The notes beneath the pieces were generated by a model. It was not told where the DNA came from. It did not search any database and worked only from the letters and a program-made list of their open reading frames with translations. The translations under genes were made by a program, and so were the position numbers. 64,000 nt of DNA. Origin: Methylobacterium sp. DB0501. GTDB taxonomy: Bacteria; Pseudomonadota; Alphaproteobacteria; Rhizobiales; Beijerinckiaceae. This document shows positions 23,997 to 33,170 of this stretch, in pieces; positions within the stretch are counted from its first letter, which is position 1, and every line of letters begins with the position of its first letter. The DNA lies in assembly GCF_011043735.1 (NCBI RefSeq), contig NZ_JAAKGV010000026.1:1-64000 (forward strand), in the 5' to 3' direction.

Positions 23997-26900
23997 ATGA
24001 GTTCAGGTACAGGCGAGGACGCCGACGCGGAACCAACGGGTGAAGCCAAGAAAGATGGAACAGATGGGTTCGCGTATCTGAACGATTGGCCCTACACGTC
24101 TTTCCATCTGCAATCGACGCTCGACCCGAAACTGATCGAGCGGCACGGCGAGGCGATCCTGTCACGCGCGCTCAACCTCGGGCGCGTGGTCGCATTCGTG
24201 GGCTCCGGCGTGTCGATGAGCTACGGGCGGTTGAGCTGGAAGTCGCTGGTGCAAGCGCTCGCGGAAGACGCGCATCGAGACCATGACAGGGAGGAGTCCG
24301 CCTGGGCGGATCGGGCGAAGAAGACCCTGGATGACCTCGACATCAAGGGCCGATCCCTGGGCGGCGACCTCCAGAGCGGTCGCTATCCCGCCGCCTTCCA
24401 GTTCTGCGAACAGCTCAGCATCGCCGGCGAGAGAAAAAACGGTCAGAAGGAATTTCGAAAAAAAGTGAAGCGCCTGCTGTTCCATGACGCCGGCCATGCA
24501 AAGGTTCTGATTGATGACTTGATTCGCGACTGCGCCGAGATCTCCTGCGTCGCGAAAAACACAGATGCGGAAAAGACTAAAATCGCAAAAACTCGAGACT
24601 TTTACAAAGAAAAATCGGATACGTGGCTGGAAAAACTACACGATTCCCTCTCGATAAAAGCCCTATATGGAAAAATCAATGAGGATGAGAAGACAGATTG
24701 GCGATATTTCTTTGCTATTCATAAATTAAGAGGAGATGAAAAACATTCTCCGGAAGGAGAATTATTTAATTCGGATGGTATTCTGCGCTTGAGTGACGAT
24801 TTCGGTAACGACATTTCACGTGATGAGATCGCAAAAGGCATAGTACGAGATCTGGCCCTGAATTTGGGTGACGCCGTGTGTTGCACGAAAGACAACACAG
24901 GCCTCGGTAGATTGCCACTCCATCGTTACCTCGTAACGGCCGTCGCGCGGCTGTCCATCCCGGCAATCGACAAGCTTGAGCAGGTGTTGCCTTCAGGGGA
25001 CAGGTTGTGGAAGCTATTCGACGAGACCAGATCGTTCTTCAATCCCGATCCAGCTCCCGATCGATCGATCCTCGAACGAACCGACTTCGTTCCCCCCGAG
25101 CGTGATCCGCTCGCGATCCTGGCCGACCGGCTGAAGATCGGCCGGTTCATCACCTCCAATTTCGATCTCGACATCGAGCGGCTGATCAGGGATCGCGGGT
25201 TCACCCCGGACGGCCGCGACACGGACGACACGGCGCTGCCCACGTCGAACGAGACCATCAGCCCGCTCGGCGCCACGGCGACCGATTCGGTGTTCAAGAC
25301 CAAGAAGGCCACCGACCTGATCGACTTCGCGATCAACGACGCCACGAATACGTTCACGCTCATGCACCTGCACGGCCGCGCCACCGAGACGGACGGCATG
25401 GTCGTGACCGAGCGTGACTACCTGGAGCTCTACCTGCCGCGGGGGCCGGACGGGGAGGTCGTCAACGACGCGCTGGAGATTGGCTTCGGATCGAACCCGC
25501 TGCTGTTCGTCGGCAACGGCATGGGCGAGGACGACATCCTGCGGCCGCTGCGCCAGTTCGTCTCGGAGCGGACCAGCGGCAGCGACCGGCAGGTGATCGC
25601 GCTGCTGCCGGCGCTCGGCAGCCCCGCCCAGGAGATCGAGGAGACCATCGCGATCTACAGCCGGTACGGCGCCTACACGGTCCATTTCGGGCACGCCGAC
25701 GTCGGGACGGGGACGGGGACGGCGAAGACCAAGAGCGTCCGGTGGCTGGCGCATACGCTCGCCCTGACCAGCGACCTCAAGGATGTGTTCACGGCGCTCG
25801 ACCAGTGCCTTTCCGGTTCGGCAGACGCGTATAGGCTGTTGAACAAACTTAAAAAGCTGAATAAAAAACTCCACTCAAGCAGCGACGATGATTGGAATGT
25901 TCTTATAGAAAAAGCCGACCGCGATAAATGTAACAAAATTTCGATCAATCTGAAACAAATAAATATAATCGAAAACATTTTCTATATAAATGGAGACTCG
26001 CAGGACCATATTGAGGCCAGATTATTACACCCAACACTTGAGATGGAAGTCCTAAAGGCGGCGTTGTCTGCTGCCATGAGACTGTTCGAGAGAAATGTTG
26101 GAGAACAATCCAGAGACGTGAATGCCATAGCGTCGTCGATCAAGCTGGTTCCAGAACTCGAGTTCGCGATCAAGAGCCTACCGAAAGATCGATCAGGTGA
26201 AGCGGATCCACAATACGAACTCGTTCTCGGAGTCTCCGAGGACGACCGGAATGCGCAGCACCGGAGGGCCTGGCGCCGGGTCGCGCTCGCCTACGTCGCG
26301 GCCCTCGACGGCCTGCCCGACGCGCTGATCGGACTGAGCCTGTGCGCCAAGCTTCTCAGCATCGAGGCGGGCTGGGTGCGGTGGAAGCGCGATTGGCACG
26401 CGCTGCCGATCCCGCGGCTGACGGGCGGACCGTTCCAGGAACTGCTGCTCCGCGGAAAGAATGTCCCCTTCTGCGGGCGGCATCCGCTCGCCTTGCCCGT
26501 CCTCGCCTCGCCCGATCCGGGCGCGCCCGCCGGCAGCCTCCCCGGCAATCACGGTGACCGCTTCTTCGCCGGCGCCCCGTCGCAGATGTTCGGCAGCTTT
26601 CTCAGCGCGCTGCGATACGCGCGCGATCAGCCGGACTCCGCCCTCAAACGCCCTTGGGCGAATCAACGACCCGAAGTCTTCACGCATGACAAGACGCATA
26701 ACAAGGCCGGGCGTCGGATCTTCATCCTTCTCGCAAAGCGCGGGGCCGGGAGGGGCGACTTCTTCGAGAATCTGCGCTCGTCCGAGCAGGTCGAGCGGTT
26801 TATCGAAGTGTCGTGGCCGAAGGACAAGAATCTGCCGCCCTACGCCGCGGTGGTCGCCCTGAACCTGCGGTTCTCCGCCGAATTCACCTCGGCCTTCGAC

Positions 26901-29900
26901 CGCTTGGCCAACATCCTCGTCTACAGCGCGCCAGAGGTCTTCGGAGAACTCAAAGACAGTCCGGCGACCCGCGCGATCGTCGCGGCCGGCCGCGACCTCG
27001 AAAAGAACCGCCTCGGCAAGCTGACGCGGTTGTTCGAGCTCTACAGCGAACACCACGTCCATGCGCGAGCGCGCATCCTCATCGCGATCAACGCCGTCGA
27101 GGTTCTGTTCAACAGCGACGGTCAGCCCAAGACGGGGCAGGCCTCCCGCCTCGTCGAGGCGGTCCTGTCGAAGCGCGCGGATCACGCGCCGATCGACCTG
27201 ATGCTGGTCGGCGTGACCGGCGGCGTGCCGATCATGTTCCGCAAGGACCGACCCGGCCATCGCTATGAGCAGGCATCTGGCGCATTGTGTACCGTCGCCC
27301 CGATCCCGCTGGAGCATCTCGTGCGGGAGAAGGTAGACGAGGAGGGACGGCGAAAGCTCGCGAAAGTCGTCCAGCAGCACGAGATCCGCGACGAGAGCGG
27401 CTGGACCACGACCGGCGACCTCCGGTGGCGACCGACGTCGCCCGGCAGCCCGACCGCGTTCGTCCACCTGCTTCACGAGACGCGGGCCTCGCTGGTGATC
27501 GGCACATTCTTTCCACGGGTCGCCCTCGCCCTGGCCGCCAACCCAGGCAGGCTCTCGAGGGACGCTGCCGGAGCGCCGGAACGGTCGGTGCCCGATCTCG
27601 ATCACGATCGCCAGCGGGAGCTCTCGAAGGCCATCGCCGCTGAACTTGCCGGTAAGCCTTATCTCGCGAAGAACGCCTGCCTGATGGTCCGAAAGACCAT
27701 GCTTCTCATTCTGGATCGTGCCGAAGAAAAGAAAATTAACCAAAGAATACCGAAAGATATTTTGAACGAATGCATTCGTGAGCGAACATTCAATGAGATC
27801 GCCCGTGAAATTGCCAGACAACCTGCGGATCAGCCGCCCTCTGACCCACGTCTCTCGTCCCTCGACGCGGACTTCAAGACGGTGTTCGGCCTCTGCGGCG
27901 GCTATCGCCTCGTGCTGTCCATCGCCTGCGCGGCGGCGGACGAGGCGGCCGGGAAGCCGGGATCAGGCGCCTTCGCGGCCGATCGGATCGTGCGTTGGTT
28001 CAGCGATGCCCTGGGCCACATGCACGGCGCGCCGCTGCCCGCGCGCCCCGAGTTGATGATCGGCTACGTGCTCCAGTTCTACGCGACCCGTCACGATTCC
28101 AAAATGCCGTTGCCGGACGCCTGCAAGATCGTACCCACGCTGGCTCAGAGGATGACGAAGGCGAACAAAGCTTGTCTGGGCGGCAAATTCACCAAAGCTG
28201 AGACGATCGTCGAAGATCTTGCCCGTGAGCTCGAAAAAAGATTGGAGAGTCCCGATGGCTGGCGCCTGCAGCAGGTGATCCTGTGGCACCTTGGTGTCAC
28301 CGGCAATCCTCTGACCGCGGACGTCCTCGCTGCGGCGCCCAAGATCCGTGAGCTGTGCAGGAACATCGTCAACGAGGCCGATAAAGAAAAAGCGCATACG
28401 GATGAGCGCAAACGGTCGCGCTGCTGCGTCGTCCTGGTCCAGGCGGCGCTCGACATCCTCGTCCACCGCTGCCTGATCTTCCGTCTTCAGGAGGGCCTGA
28501 CGGATTCGAAGGATGTCCCGGGTCGGTCGGATACGCCAGTCAGGCCGGATGCGCCGTCCGATGGAGAAGAGAACAAGCCGCCCGTCCCCGAACCCCTTTG
28601 GCGCTTCACGCTGCATAGGTTGCTGCAACGCTCGATCTATCAGCGCCTGCACGCCCCGGCGGTCGAGTTCACGGCGGTCGACCAGTACACTCTGTCGCTC
28701 TACGGGACCCTGCCGAACGACCTGCCCAAGCCGCGGGCCGAGGCGGTCCGCGACCTCGATGCGCTGATCGCTGACTGGACCGGGTTCCCGAAGGACTCCG
28801 AGGCGATCACCACCCCGTCATCCTATCACGACGCGGATCGGGCACGGATGGTGGCGGAGACGGTGGCGGAGGCGGCGAAGGCAGAGGATGCGGCGAAGAC
28901 GGCGGCTGCGGCGGCGAAGGCTGTTGCGGTTGATGCGGAGAACGCGGCGGCGGCGAAGAAGGCGGCGGTGGCGGCTCCGGCAGAGAAGGCGGCTGCGGCG
29001 GTGGAGACGGCGCAGAAGGATCGAGAGGTGGAGGCGGCGAGGAAGGAGGCGGCGGAGGCGGCGGCGGAAAAGGTGGCGATACAATCCGCGCAAGGGCTGC
29101 CGTCACGGATGCTGCGAGCCGCCTTCGGCGTCGTGCGGTCGGTCTACTCGGTCGGCGTGGTCTCGCGCTTCGACGATTTCGGCGACTGGAATGGTCCCCG
29201 ATGCGGCTATTTCGAGGAGCACCGCCTCCAGATCCGCTGGCTGCTCAAGAAGGCCGTCGGCCTGTCCTACGAGGACCCCAAAACGACCCGAGTCTTCGAG
29301 GGAGCCGAGTTCGAGCACGACCATCCCGGCACGCCGTTCTTCGCCGAGGAGATCGTGTGGCTCTACAACGAGTGCGGGCTCTTGAGCCTGATCGAAGGCC
29401 GGCTCAACGACGCGCTGGCCCTGTTCGGGCGCGCTCTGGCGGCGGCGGAGCGGATCGAGCCGGGGTCGGAGCACGGACCGTTGCGGTCGCGGCTGATGCT
29501 GAACAAGTCGATCGTCGACATGGAGCGCGGCCGCGTGTCGTCGGCGCGCAGTCAACTCGAGATCGTCGCCGCTCGTCCGAACGAGCATCACGTCATCGGG
29601 GCCGTGGCCAACGGCTACATCGGCGTCTGCGCCCACATCGCCGGGGATTTCGAGACTGCCCAGGCGAAGTATCGTAGCTCCATCAAGAGTCTGCGCGCGT
29701 CCGGGCACTCGCGCGGGGTCGCGATCTTCTCCCGGCACCTCGCTGATCTGTACCGGGCCTGGAGTCCCGACTTCCAGGGCCAAGCCTTTCGGGCGGTGGA
29801 GCAGGCGATCTCGCACGCGGAGAAGGGCGGTCACGAGGATATCCGACAGATCGCCCGCTTGGCCCGCGTCCGGCTGGAGATCAACCGATCCTCAACGAGC

Positions 29901-30245
29901 CCTCAGAGGGACGGCGTCCAGTCGGAACTCGACGATCTCGAGCGCTACGCCGAGGTCATGGGCTTGCCGCGGTTGCTTTGCGAGGTTCTCTACGTGCGTG
30001 CTTCGTTCCTGCTGCAGATCGGCGAAACACGGCATGCCGCCAGTCTGGCGAGAAGATGCCTGCAGCAGGCGACGATGAACGATCTGAAGCTTAGGCAGGT
30101 GTCTACGCTAGGTTTGCTGGCGAGCATCTATCAAAAGCGCGGTCTTCACGATGCAGCCAAGCCGCTATTTGATCGAGCTCGGATGTTTGCTACCCTATGC
30201 AATTACAGAAACACACGCTTCGCAACAAATCTGCGCGGGGATTAA
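23997..30245 (+). CDS. SIR2 / STAND-like / TPR giant protein
   Basis: A 2082-aa protein. The ATG at 23997 has GGAAG 7 nt upstream. Residues about 55-590 form a SIR2-like NAD-binding domain: FVGSGVSMSYG (66-76), ITSNFDLDIERL near 383 with the Asn, LMHLHGRATETDG near 455 with the His, and VGNGMGEDD near 504. A degenerate P-loop, AKRGAGRGDFF, near 913 and a hydrophobic RILIAINAVEVLF near 1025 suggest a STAND-type NTPase. An Ala/Lys coiled segment spans 1620-1696, then TPR-like helices run from about 1790 to the end. SIR2-STAND proteins (Avs5 type) deplete NAD during phage infection. The target here is unknown. AT-rich patches near 24.6, 25.9 and 27.7 kb are odd. Confidence 0.82.
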   Translation: MSSGTGEDADAEPTGEAKKDGTDGFAYLNDWPYTSFHLQSTLDPKLIERHGEAILSRALNLGRVVAFVGSGVSMSYGRLSWKSLVQALAEDAHRDHDREESAWADRAKKTLDDLDIKGRSLGGDLQSGRYPAAFQFCEQLSIAGERKNGQKEFRKKVKRLLFHDAGHAKVLIDDLIRDCAEISCVAKNTDAEKTKIAKTRDFYKEKSDTWLEKLHDSLSIKALYGKINEDEKTDWRYFFAIHKLRGDEKHSPEGELFNSDGILRLSDDFGNDISRDEIAKGIVRDLALNLGDAVCCTKDNTGLGRLPLHRYLVTAVARLSIPAIDKLEQVLPSGDRLWKLFDETRSFFNPDPAPDRSILERTDFVPPERDPLAILADRLKIGRFITSNFDLDIERLIRDRGFTPDGRDTDDTALPTSNETISPLGATATDSVFKTKKATDLIDFAINDATNTFTLMHLHGRATETDGMVVTERDYLELYLPRGPDGEVVNDALEIGFGSNPLLFVGNGMGEDDILRPLRQFVSERTSGSDRQVIALLPALGSPAQEIEETIAIYSRYGAYTVHFGHADVGTGTGTAKTKSVRWLAHTLALTSDLKDVFTALDQCLSGSADAYRLLNKLKKLNKKLHSSSDDDWNVLIEKADRDKCNKISINLKQINIIENIFYINGDSQDHIEARLLHPTLEMEVLKAALSAAMRLFERNVGEQSRDVNAIASSIKLVPELEFAIKSLPKDRSGEADPQYELVLGVSEDDRNAQHRRAWRRVALAYVAALDGLPDALIGLSLCAKLLSIEAGWVRWKRDWHALPIPRLTGGPFQELLLRGKNVPFCGRHPLALPVLASPDPGAPAGSLPGNHGDRFFAGAPSQMFGSFLSALRYARDQPDSALKRPWANQRPEVFTHDKTHNKAGRRIFILLAKRGAGRGDFFENLRSSEQVERFIEVSWPKDKNLPPYAAVVALNLRFSAEFTSAFDRLANILVYSAPEVFGELKDSPATRAIVAAGRDLEKNRLGKLTRLFELYSEHHVHARARILIAINAVEVLFNSDGQPKTGQASRLVEAVLSKRADHAPIDLMLVGVTGGVPIMFRKDRPGHRYEQASGALCTVAPIPLEHLVREKVDEEGRRKLAKVVQQHEIRDESGWTTTGDLRWRPTSPGSPTAFVHLLHETRASLVIGTFFPRVALALAANPGRLSRDAAGAPERSVPDLDHDRQRELSKAIAAELAGKPYLAKNACLMVRKTMLLILDRAEEKKINQRIPKDILNECIRERTFNEIAREIARQPADQPPSDPRLSSLDADFKTVFGLCGGYRLVLSIACAAADEAAGKPGSGAFAADRIVRWFSDALGHMHGAPLPARPELMIGYVLQFYATRHDSKMPLPDACKIVPTLAQRMTKANKACLGGKFTKAETIVEDLARELEKRLESPDGWRLQQVILWHLGVTGNPLTADVLAAAPKIRELCRNIVNEADKEKAHTDERKRSRCCVVLVQAALDILVHRCLIFRLQEGLTDSKDVPGRSDTPVRPDAPSDGEENKPPVPEPLWRFTLHRLLQRSIYQRLHAPAVEFTAVDQYTLSLYGTLPNDLPKPRAEAVRDLDALIADWTGFPKDSEAITTPSSYHDADRARMVAETVAEAAKAEDAAKTAAAAAKAVAVDAENAAAAKKAAVAAPAEKAAAAVETAQKDREVEAARKEAAEAAAEKVAIQSAQGLPSRMLRAAFGVVRSVYSVGVVSRFDDFGDWNGPRCGYFEEHRLQIRWLLKKAVGLSYEDPKTTRVFEGAEFEHDHPGTPFFAEEIVWLYNECGLLSLIEGRLNDALALFGRALAAAERIEPGSEHGPLRSRLMLNKSIVDMERGRVSSARSQLEIVAARPNEHHVIGAVANGYIGVCAHIAGDFETAQAKYRSSIKSLRASGHSRGVAIFSRHLADLYRAWSPDFQGQAFRAVEQAISHAEKGGHEDIRQIARLARVRLEINRSSTSPQRDGVQSELDDLERYAEVMGLPRLLCEVLYVRASFLLQIGETRHAASLARRCLQQATMNDLKLRQVSTLGLLASIYQKRGLHDAAKPLFDRARMFATLCNYRNTRFATNLRGD

Positions 30246-30603
30246 TATTATTAGTTGCGGAATGTCGCTTACCGCTTAAAATATGTAAATCTGGATTGAA
30301 TTGGGAACAAAATTAAACGACTTGGCGATATGATACAACAAATATTGACTCTTCAATGCTGGCCTTTACGCCACTTCCCTAGGCGGTGGTCAATGCCGTC
30401 TATAGGATCGGCGAAATTGGGACACTCATGCATGATTTTGACGTCCGGATGGACAAGCCGCCTTCCAGAACCGACTAGGCAGCTTTCGGCCGCACTCAGT
30501 CATTCGTGGCCAATCAGACTGCCAGCAAGCGGACCTTTCGAAGGTCTCAGAAGGGTCGCAAGCAGCCCCTCGCATAGTCAATCCGATTAAGTTTTGACCC
30601 TAG
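30246..30603. other. gap between the SIR2 gene and IS1380
   Basis: No gene is supported in these 358 bases. The first part is AT-rich and the rest is of mixed composition. CTAG at 30600-30603 is the left-hand flank of the IS1380 and is likely one copy of its target duplication. Confidence 0.5.
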
Positions 30604-32220
30604 CCCGTCTTATTCACCGGGCGGCAGCGGACTGTCAGTTTTGGGGTCCTGACGAGCGGGGTTGTCCGTCCGATTCGACGCTTGTGGATCAGGCTTGGCT
30701 CGCGGGCGCTGGAGGGACGGTGATGGGTTGGTCGGGGTGTCACAGCCCCCTCGTTCAGGCTGGTGCCGGGGCGAGCGCGACTATGAGGTGGCGCAACAGG
30801 TCGGCCTCGGGGCAGGCGGCAGCGAAGGCGAGGCGGACGCGGGTCGCGGTCTCGCGGATGCGGGCGCCGAGCTTGAGCAGCCGCAGGCGGAGCGTGGCGA
30901 ACTCGGCCTTGGCGAGGCGGTGCGCATTCGGGACGGCATCGCGTACGGTGAGCATCAGCCAGTAGGCGGCGGTGTGCAGCACGAGCCGCATCTGGTTGGC
31001 GGCGGCCGAGCGGCATGAGGTTCGGTCGGAGGCAAGCTGGCCCTTGTGCAGCTTGATCAGGTTCTCGGCCTGCCCGCGGGCGCAGTACAAATCGGCGTAG
31101 AGCCATTCGGGCGTGCCGGTCGTGATATTCGTGACGATGTAGCGGATGTCGAGCCCGAGCCGGGTGGCTTCGATACGAGCGGTCACGCGGCGCTTCTGCC
31201 GCCAGGACTTGGCCGCGTGCGTGGTCTCGGCAAAGCCGCGCTCCGCATCCTTCTTGCCGATCGCCCGCACGACCCGGATGTGGTCGGCGGTCGGCTCGAC
31301 CTTGGCAGCCAGCGCCTTGGTGCCGCTGAGACCGAAGATGTAGGCGATGCCGTGGTCCTCACACCAGTCCATCACCTCGGGCCGCCCGTAGTGGCCGTCG
31401 CCGCGCAGGGTGATGGCGGTGTCGGGCCAGTGCCTGCGGATCGCCCGGATCAGGCGGCGCAGATGGCCGCGCACCTCGCAGCCCGAGGGCGTCTTGCCCG
31501 GCCGCAGGATCACCGCGACCGGGCAGCCGGTGGCGGTGTCGTAGACGTGGATCGGCAGAAAACACCGCGCATCATAGTGGCCGTGGAACAGCGAGAGTTG
31601 CTGCTGGCCATGCACCACGTCGCAGGTGTCGTCGATGTCCAGGGTGACGGCCGCGGGCGGCACGGCGTAGCTGGCGCAGTAGAGATCGACCAGCACCCGC
31701 CCGAGGCGGATCAGGTCGCGCAGGCCAGGGGTGTTCTCCAGCCGCGAGACGGTGGGCTGGCTCATCAGGTCGCGCCCGCTCTCGGGCAGGCGGCCGCAGG
31801 CCAGCTTGAAGGCCGGGTCGGCGCGCAGGTGGTCGAGGTCGTCGGCGTCCGCGTAGCCGCAGGCGATGGCCAGGATGCGCGCCAGTACGATCTCCGGCAG
31901 CGGATGCACGACCCGGCTCGGATCGCGGCCGTCAGGGATCACCGCGGCGAGCTTCTCGGCGATGCCGAGCCGCCGGGCGGCCTGAGCCAGGAGCAGCACG
32001 CCGCCGTCCGAGGTCAGGCGTCCGCCATCGAAGGCGGCTGTGAGCTTTCTGCCCCGCACGGATGGAAACGCGAACGCGGCGGCCGTAGGATCAGACATGG
32101 CGGGCGTGGCGGGCTCGATCCGGTGGTGGACGTTGGCGTCAGCACCCAATCCCTAAGCCACATCAATGCCTTACGCTACGCTCGCCACCCCAAATCCACC
32201 ACTCCAGTGAATAAGACGGG
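30604..32220 (-). mobile_element. IS1380-family insertion sequence
   Basis: The 1617-bp element is bounded by CCCGTCTTATTCACCGG at 30604 and its inverted counterpart CCAGTGAATAAGACGGG ending at 32220. Flanks are CTAG on the left and TTAG on the right, a near-perfect 4-bp target repeat. It carries one complete transposase gene. Immediately to its right a second pair of the same ends bounds a 166-bp element. Confidence 0.88.
30755..32098 (-). CDS. IS1380-family transposase
   Basis: A 447-aa DDE transposase from the ATG at 32098 (MSDPTAAAFAF); a TTG at 32149 would add 17 residues. The family pattern is clear: AAFDGGRLTSDGGVLLLAQA at the start, TLDIDDTCDVVHGQQQLSLF with the first catalytic Asp, ITLRGDGHYGRPEVMDWCED with the second, and YCARGQAENLIKLHKGQLAS with the catalytic Glu. 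The frame is intact and the element has both ends, so it may be active. It catalyses its own cut-and-paste movement. Confidence 0.9.
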   Translation of the reverse strand: MSDPTAAAFAFPSVRGRKLTAAFDGGRLTSDGGVLLLAQAARRLGIAEKLAAVIPDGRDPSRVVHPLPEIVLARILAIACGYADADDLDHLRADPAFKLACGRLPESGRDLMSQPTVSRLENTPGLRDLIRLGRVLVDLYCASYAVPPAAVTLDIDDTCDVVHGQQQLSLFHGHYDARCFLPIHVYDTATGCPVAVILRPGKTPSGCEVRGHLRRLIRAIRRHWPDTAITLRGDGHYGRPEVMDWCEDHGIAYIFGLSGTKALAAKVEPTADHIRVVRAIGKKDAERGFAETTHAAKSWRQKRRVTARIEATRLGLDIRYIVTNITTGTPEWLYADLYCARGQAENLIKLHKGQLASDRTSCRSAAANQMRLVLHTAAYWLMLTVRDAVPNAHRLAKAEFATLRLRLLKLGARIRETATRVRLAFAAACPEADLLRHLIVALAPAPA

Positions 32221-32224
32221 TTAG

Positions 32225-32390
32225 CCCGTCTTATTCACGAGGGCGGACGTGATCGGTCTCGACGCGTTGAAAAGGGCGCGTTTTATGAGTTTTTTGGCCG
32301 AGACAATTTCTGTCCGCTGCCGTTTCAGGAAAAGACCAATGCGGTCAGGCGGTTGGCCCACTTTGATCTCGGCGTGGTGAATAAGATGGG
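32225..32390. mobile_element. 166-bp non-autonomous derivative with IS1380 ends
   Basis: It begins CCCGTCTTATTCACGAGG and ends GTGGTGAATAAGATGGG, the same inverted ends as the neighbouring IS1380. TTAG flanks it on the left and CTAG on the right. It contains no gene; the interior does not obviously match the adjacent element. It looks like a MITE or an internally deleted relative that the transposase could mobilise in trans. Confidence 0.7.
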
Positions 32391-32474
32391 CTAGCGAACT
32401 GCGTGGAACAACTGCTTGATGTGGAAACCGGACTGGCAGCTTTTCATTCTCCGTCCGACAAAGCTGCCGCCCAA

Positions 32475-33083
32475 TCAACCGTACTGGCGAGCCAACCAGA
32501 CGGTGCGATGACCACAGTCCGGATCTTCCAATACGTGAGCGACAACCTCGAAACCGGTGGCATCGAGCAGGGTTCGATACTCGTCCGGGTCAAGGCTGCC
32601 ATGATAGAGAGGATCGCCCTCCAACTCGCCAATGGCGGCACCTTCGGCAGTCCCGCTCGTGAACATCAGAGCGCTATCCGGTACGGCATGGGCTTGGAAA
32701 CGGGAGAACATGGCGCGTTGATCGTCGGGCGAGAGGTGAAAGAAGCTATCCCAGGCGATCAGCCCTGCGAAACGTCGGCCCAAGGCAAGTTGGCGCATGT
32801 CCGCGAGATGCGCCGGGGCGCCTGGCAGATTGCGCCGGAACAGCGCGAGCATCGTCGGGGTGCCGTCCACCCCCGTTACGTCGAAACCGCGCCGGATCAG
32901 CTCGCCTGCGATCGGCAGGCCCGAGCCGCAGCCAACGTCGAGCACCGCCGCTCCGGGTGGCAGCAGGTTGCAGAAGCGATCAAGCCACGCATTCTCGACC
33001 AAAGTATCGCCGCGCAGCTCGGCCCATGCCGCGCCGTGGCGCTGATAAACGTCGATCACGGAAGCTTCCGGGCTGTCGGTCAT
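32475..33083 (-). CDS. class I SAM-dependent methyltransferase
   Basis: A 202-aa protein. The ATG at 33083 has AGGAG 5 nt upstream. The SAM-binding motif I is VLDVGCGSGLPIAGELIRRG, followed by the acidic end of strand 2 in FDVTGVDGTP. Post-motif II is FAGLIAWDSFFHLSPDDQ, and the C-terminal part includes FTSGTAEGAAIGELEGDPLY and DEYRTLLDATGFEVV. Small-molecule methylation is likely, but the substrate cannot be told. It sits between mobile elements: the 166-bp IS1380 derivative at its 3' side and the intact IS630 at its 5' side, about 85 nt from its start. Confidence 0.8.
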   Translation of the reverse strand: MTDSPEASVIDVYQRHGAAWAELRGDTLVENAWLDRFCNLLPPGAAVLDVGCGSGLPIAGELIRRGFDVTGVDGTPTMLALFRRNLPGAPAHLADMRQLALGRRFAGLIAWDSFFHLSPDDQRAMFSRFQAHAVPDSALMFTSGTAEGAAIGELEGDPLYHGSLDPDEYRTLLDATGFEVVAHVLEDPDCGHRTVWLARQYG

Positions 33084-33170
33084 GTTTCTCCTGCGTCACC
33101 GTGAACTGGTGCTTGAACGCCGTATGTGGTGAGACGGCGGACGCCGCTGCCCGCTCCTGCGGCGTGTCTA

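Noticed and set aside
28850-29085. GCGGC-rich repeats as a possible CRISPR or minisatellite
   Set aside because: The repeat is inside the SIR2 frame, encodes an Ala/Lys/Glu helix, and has no regular repeat-spacer pattern.
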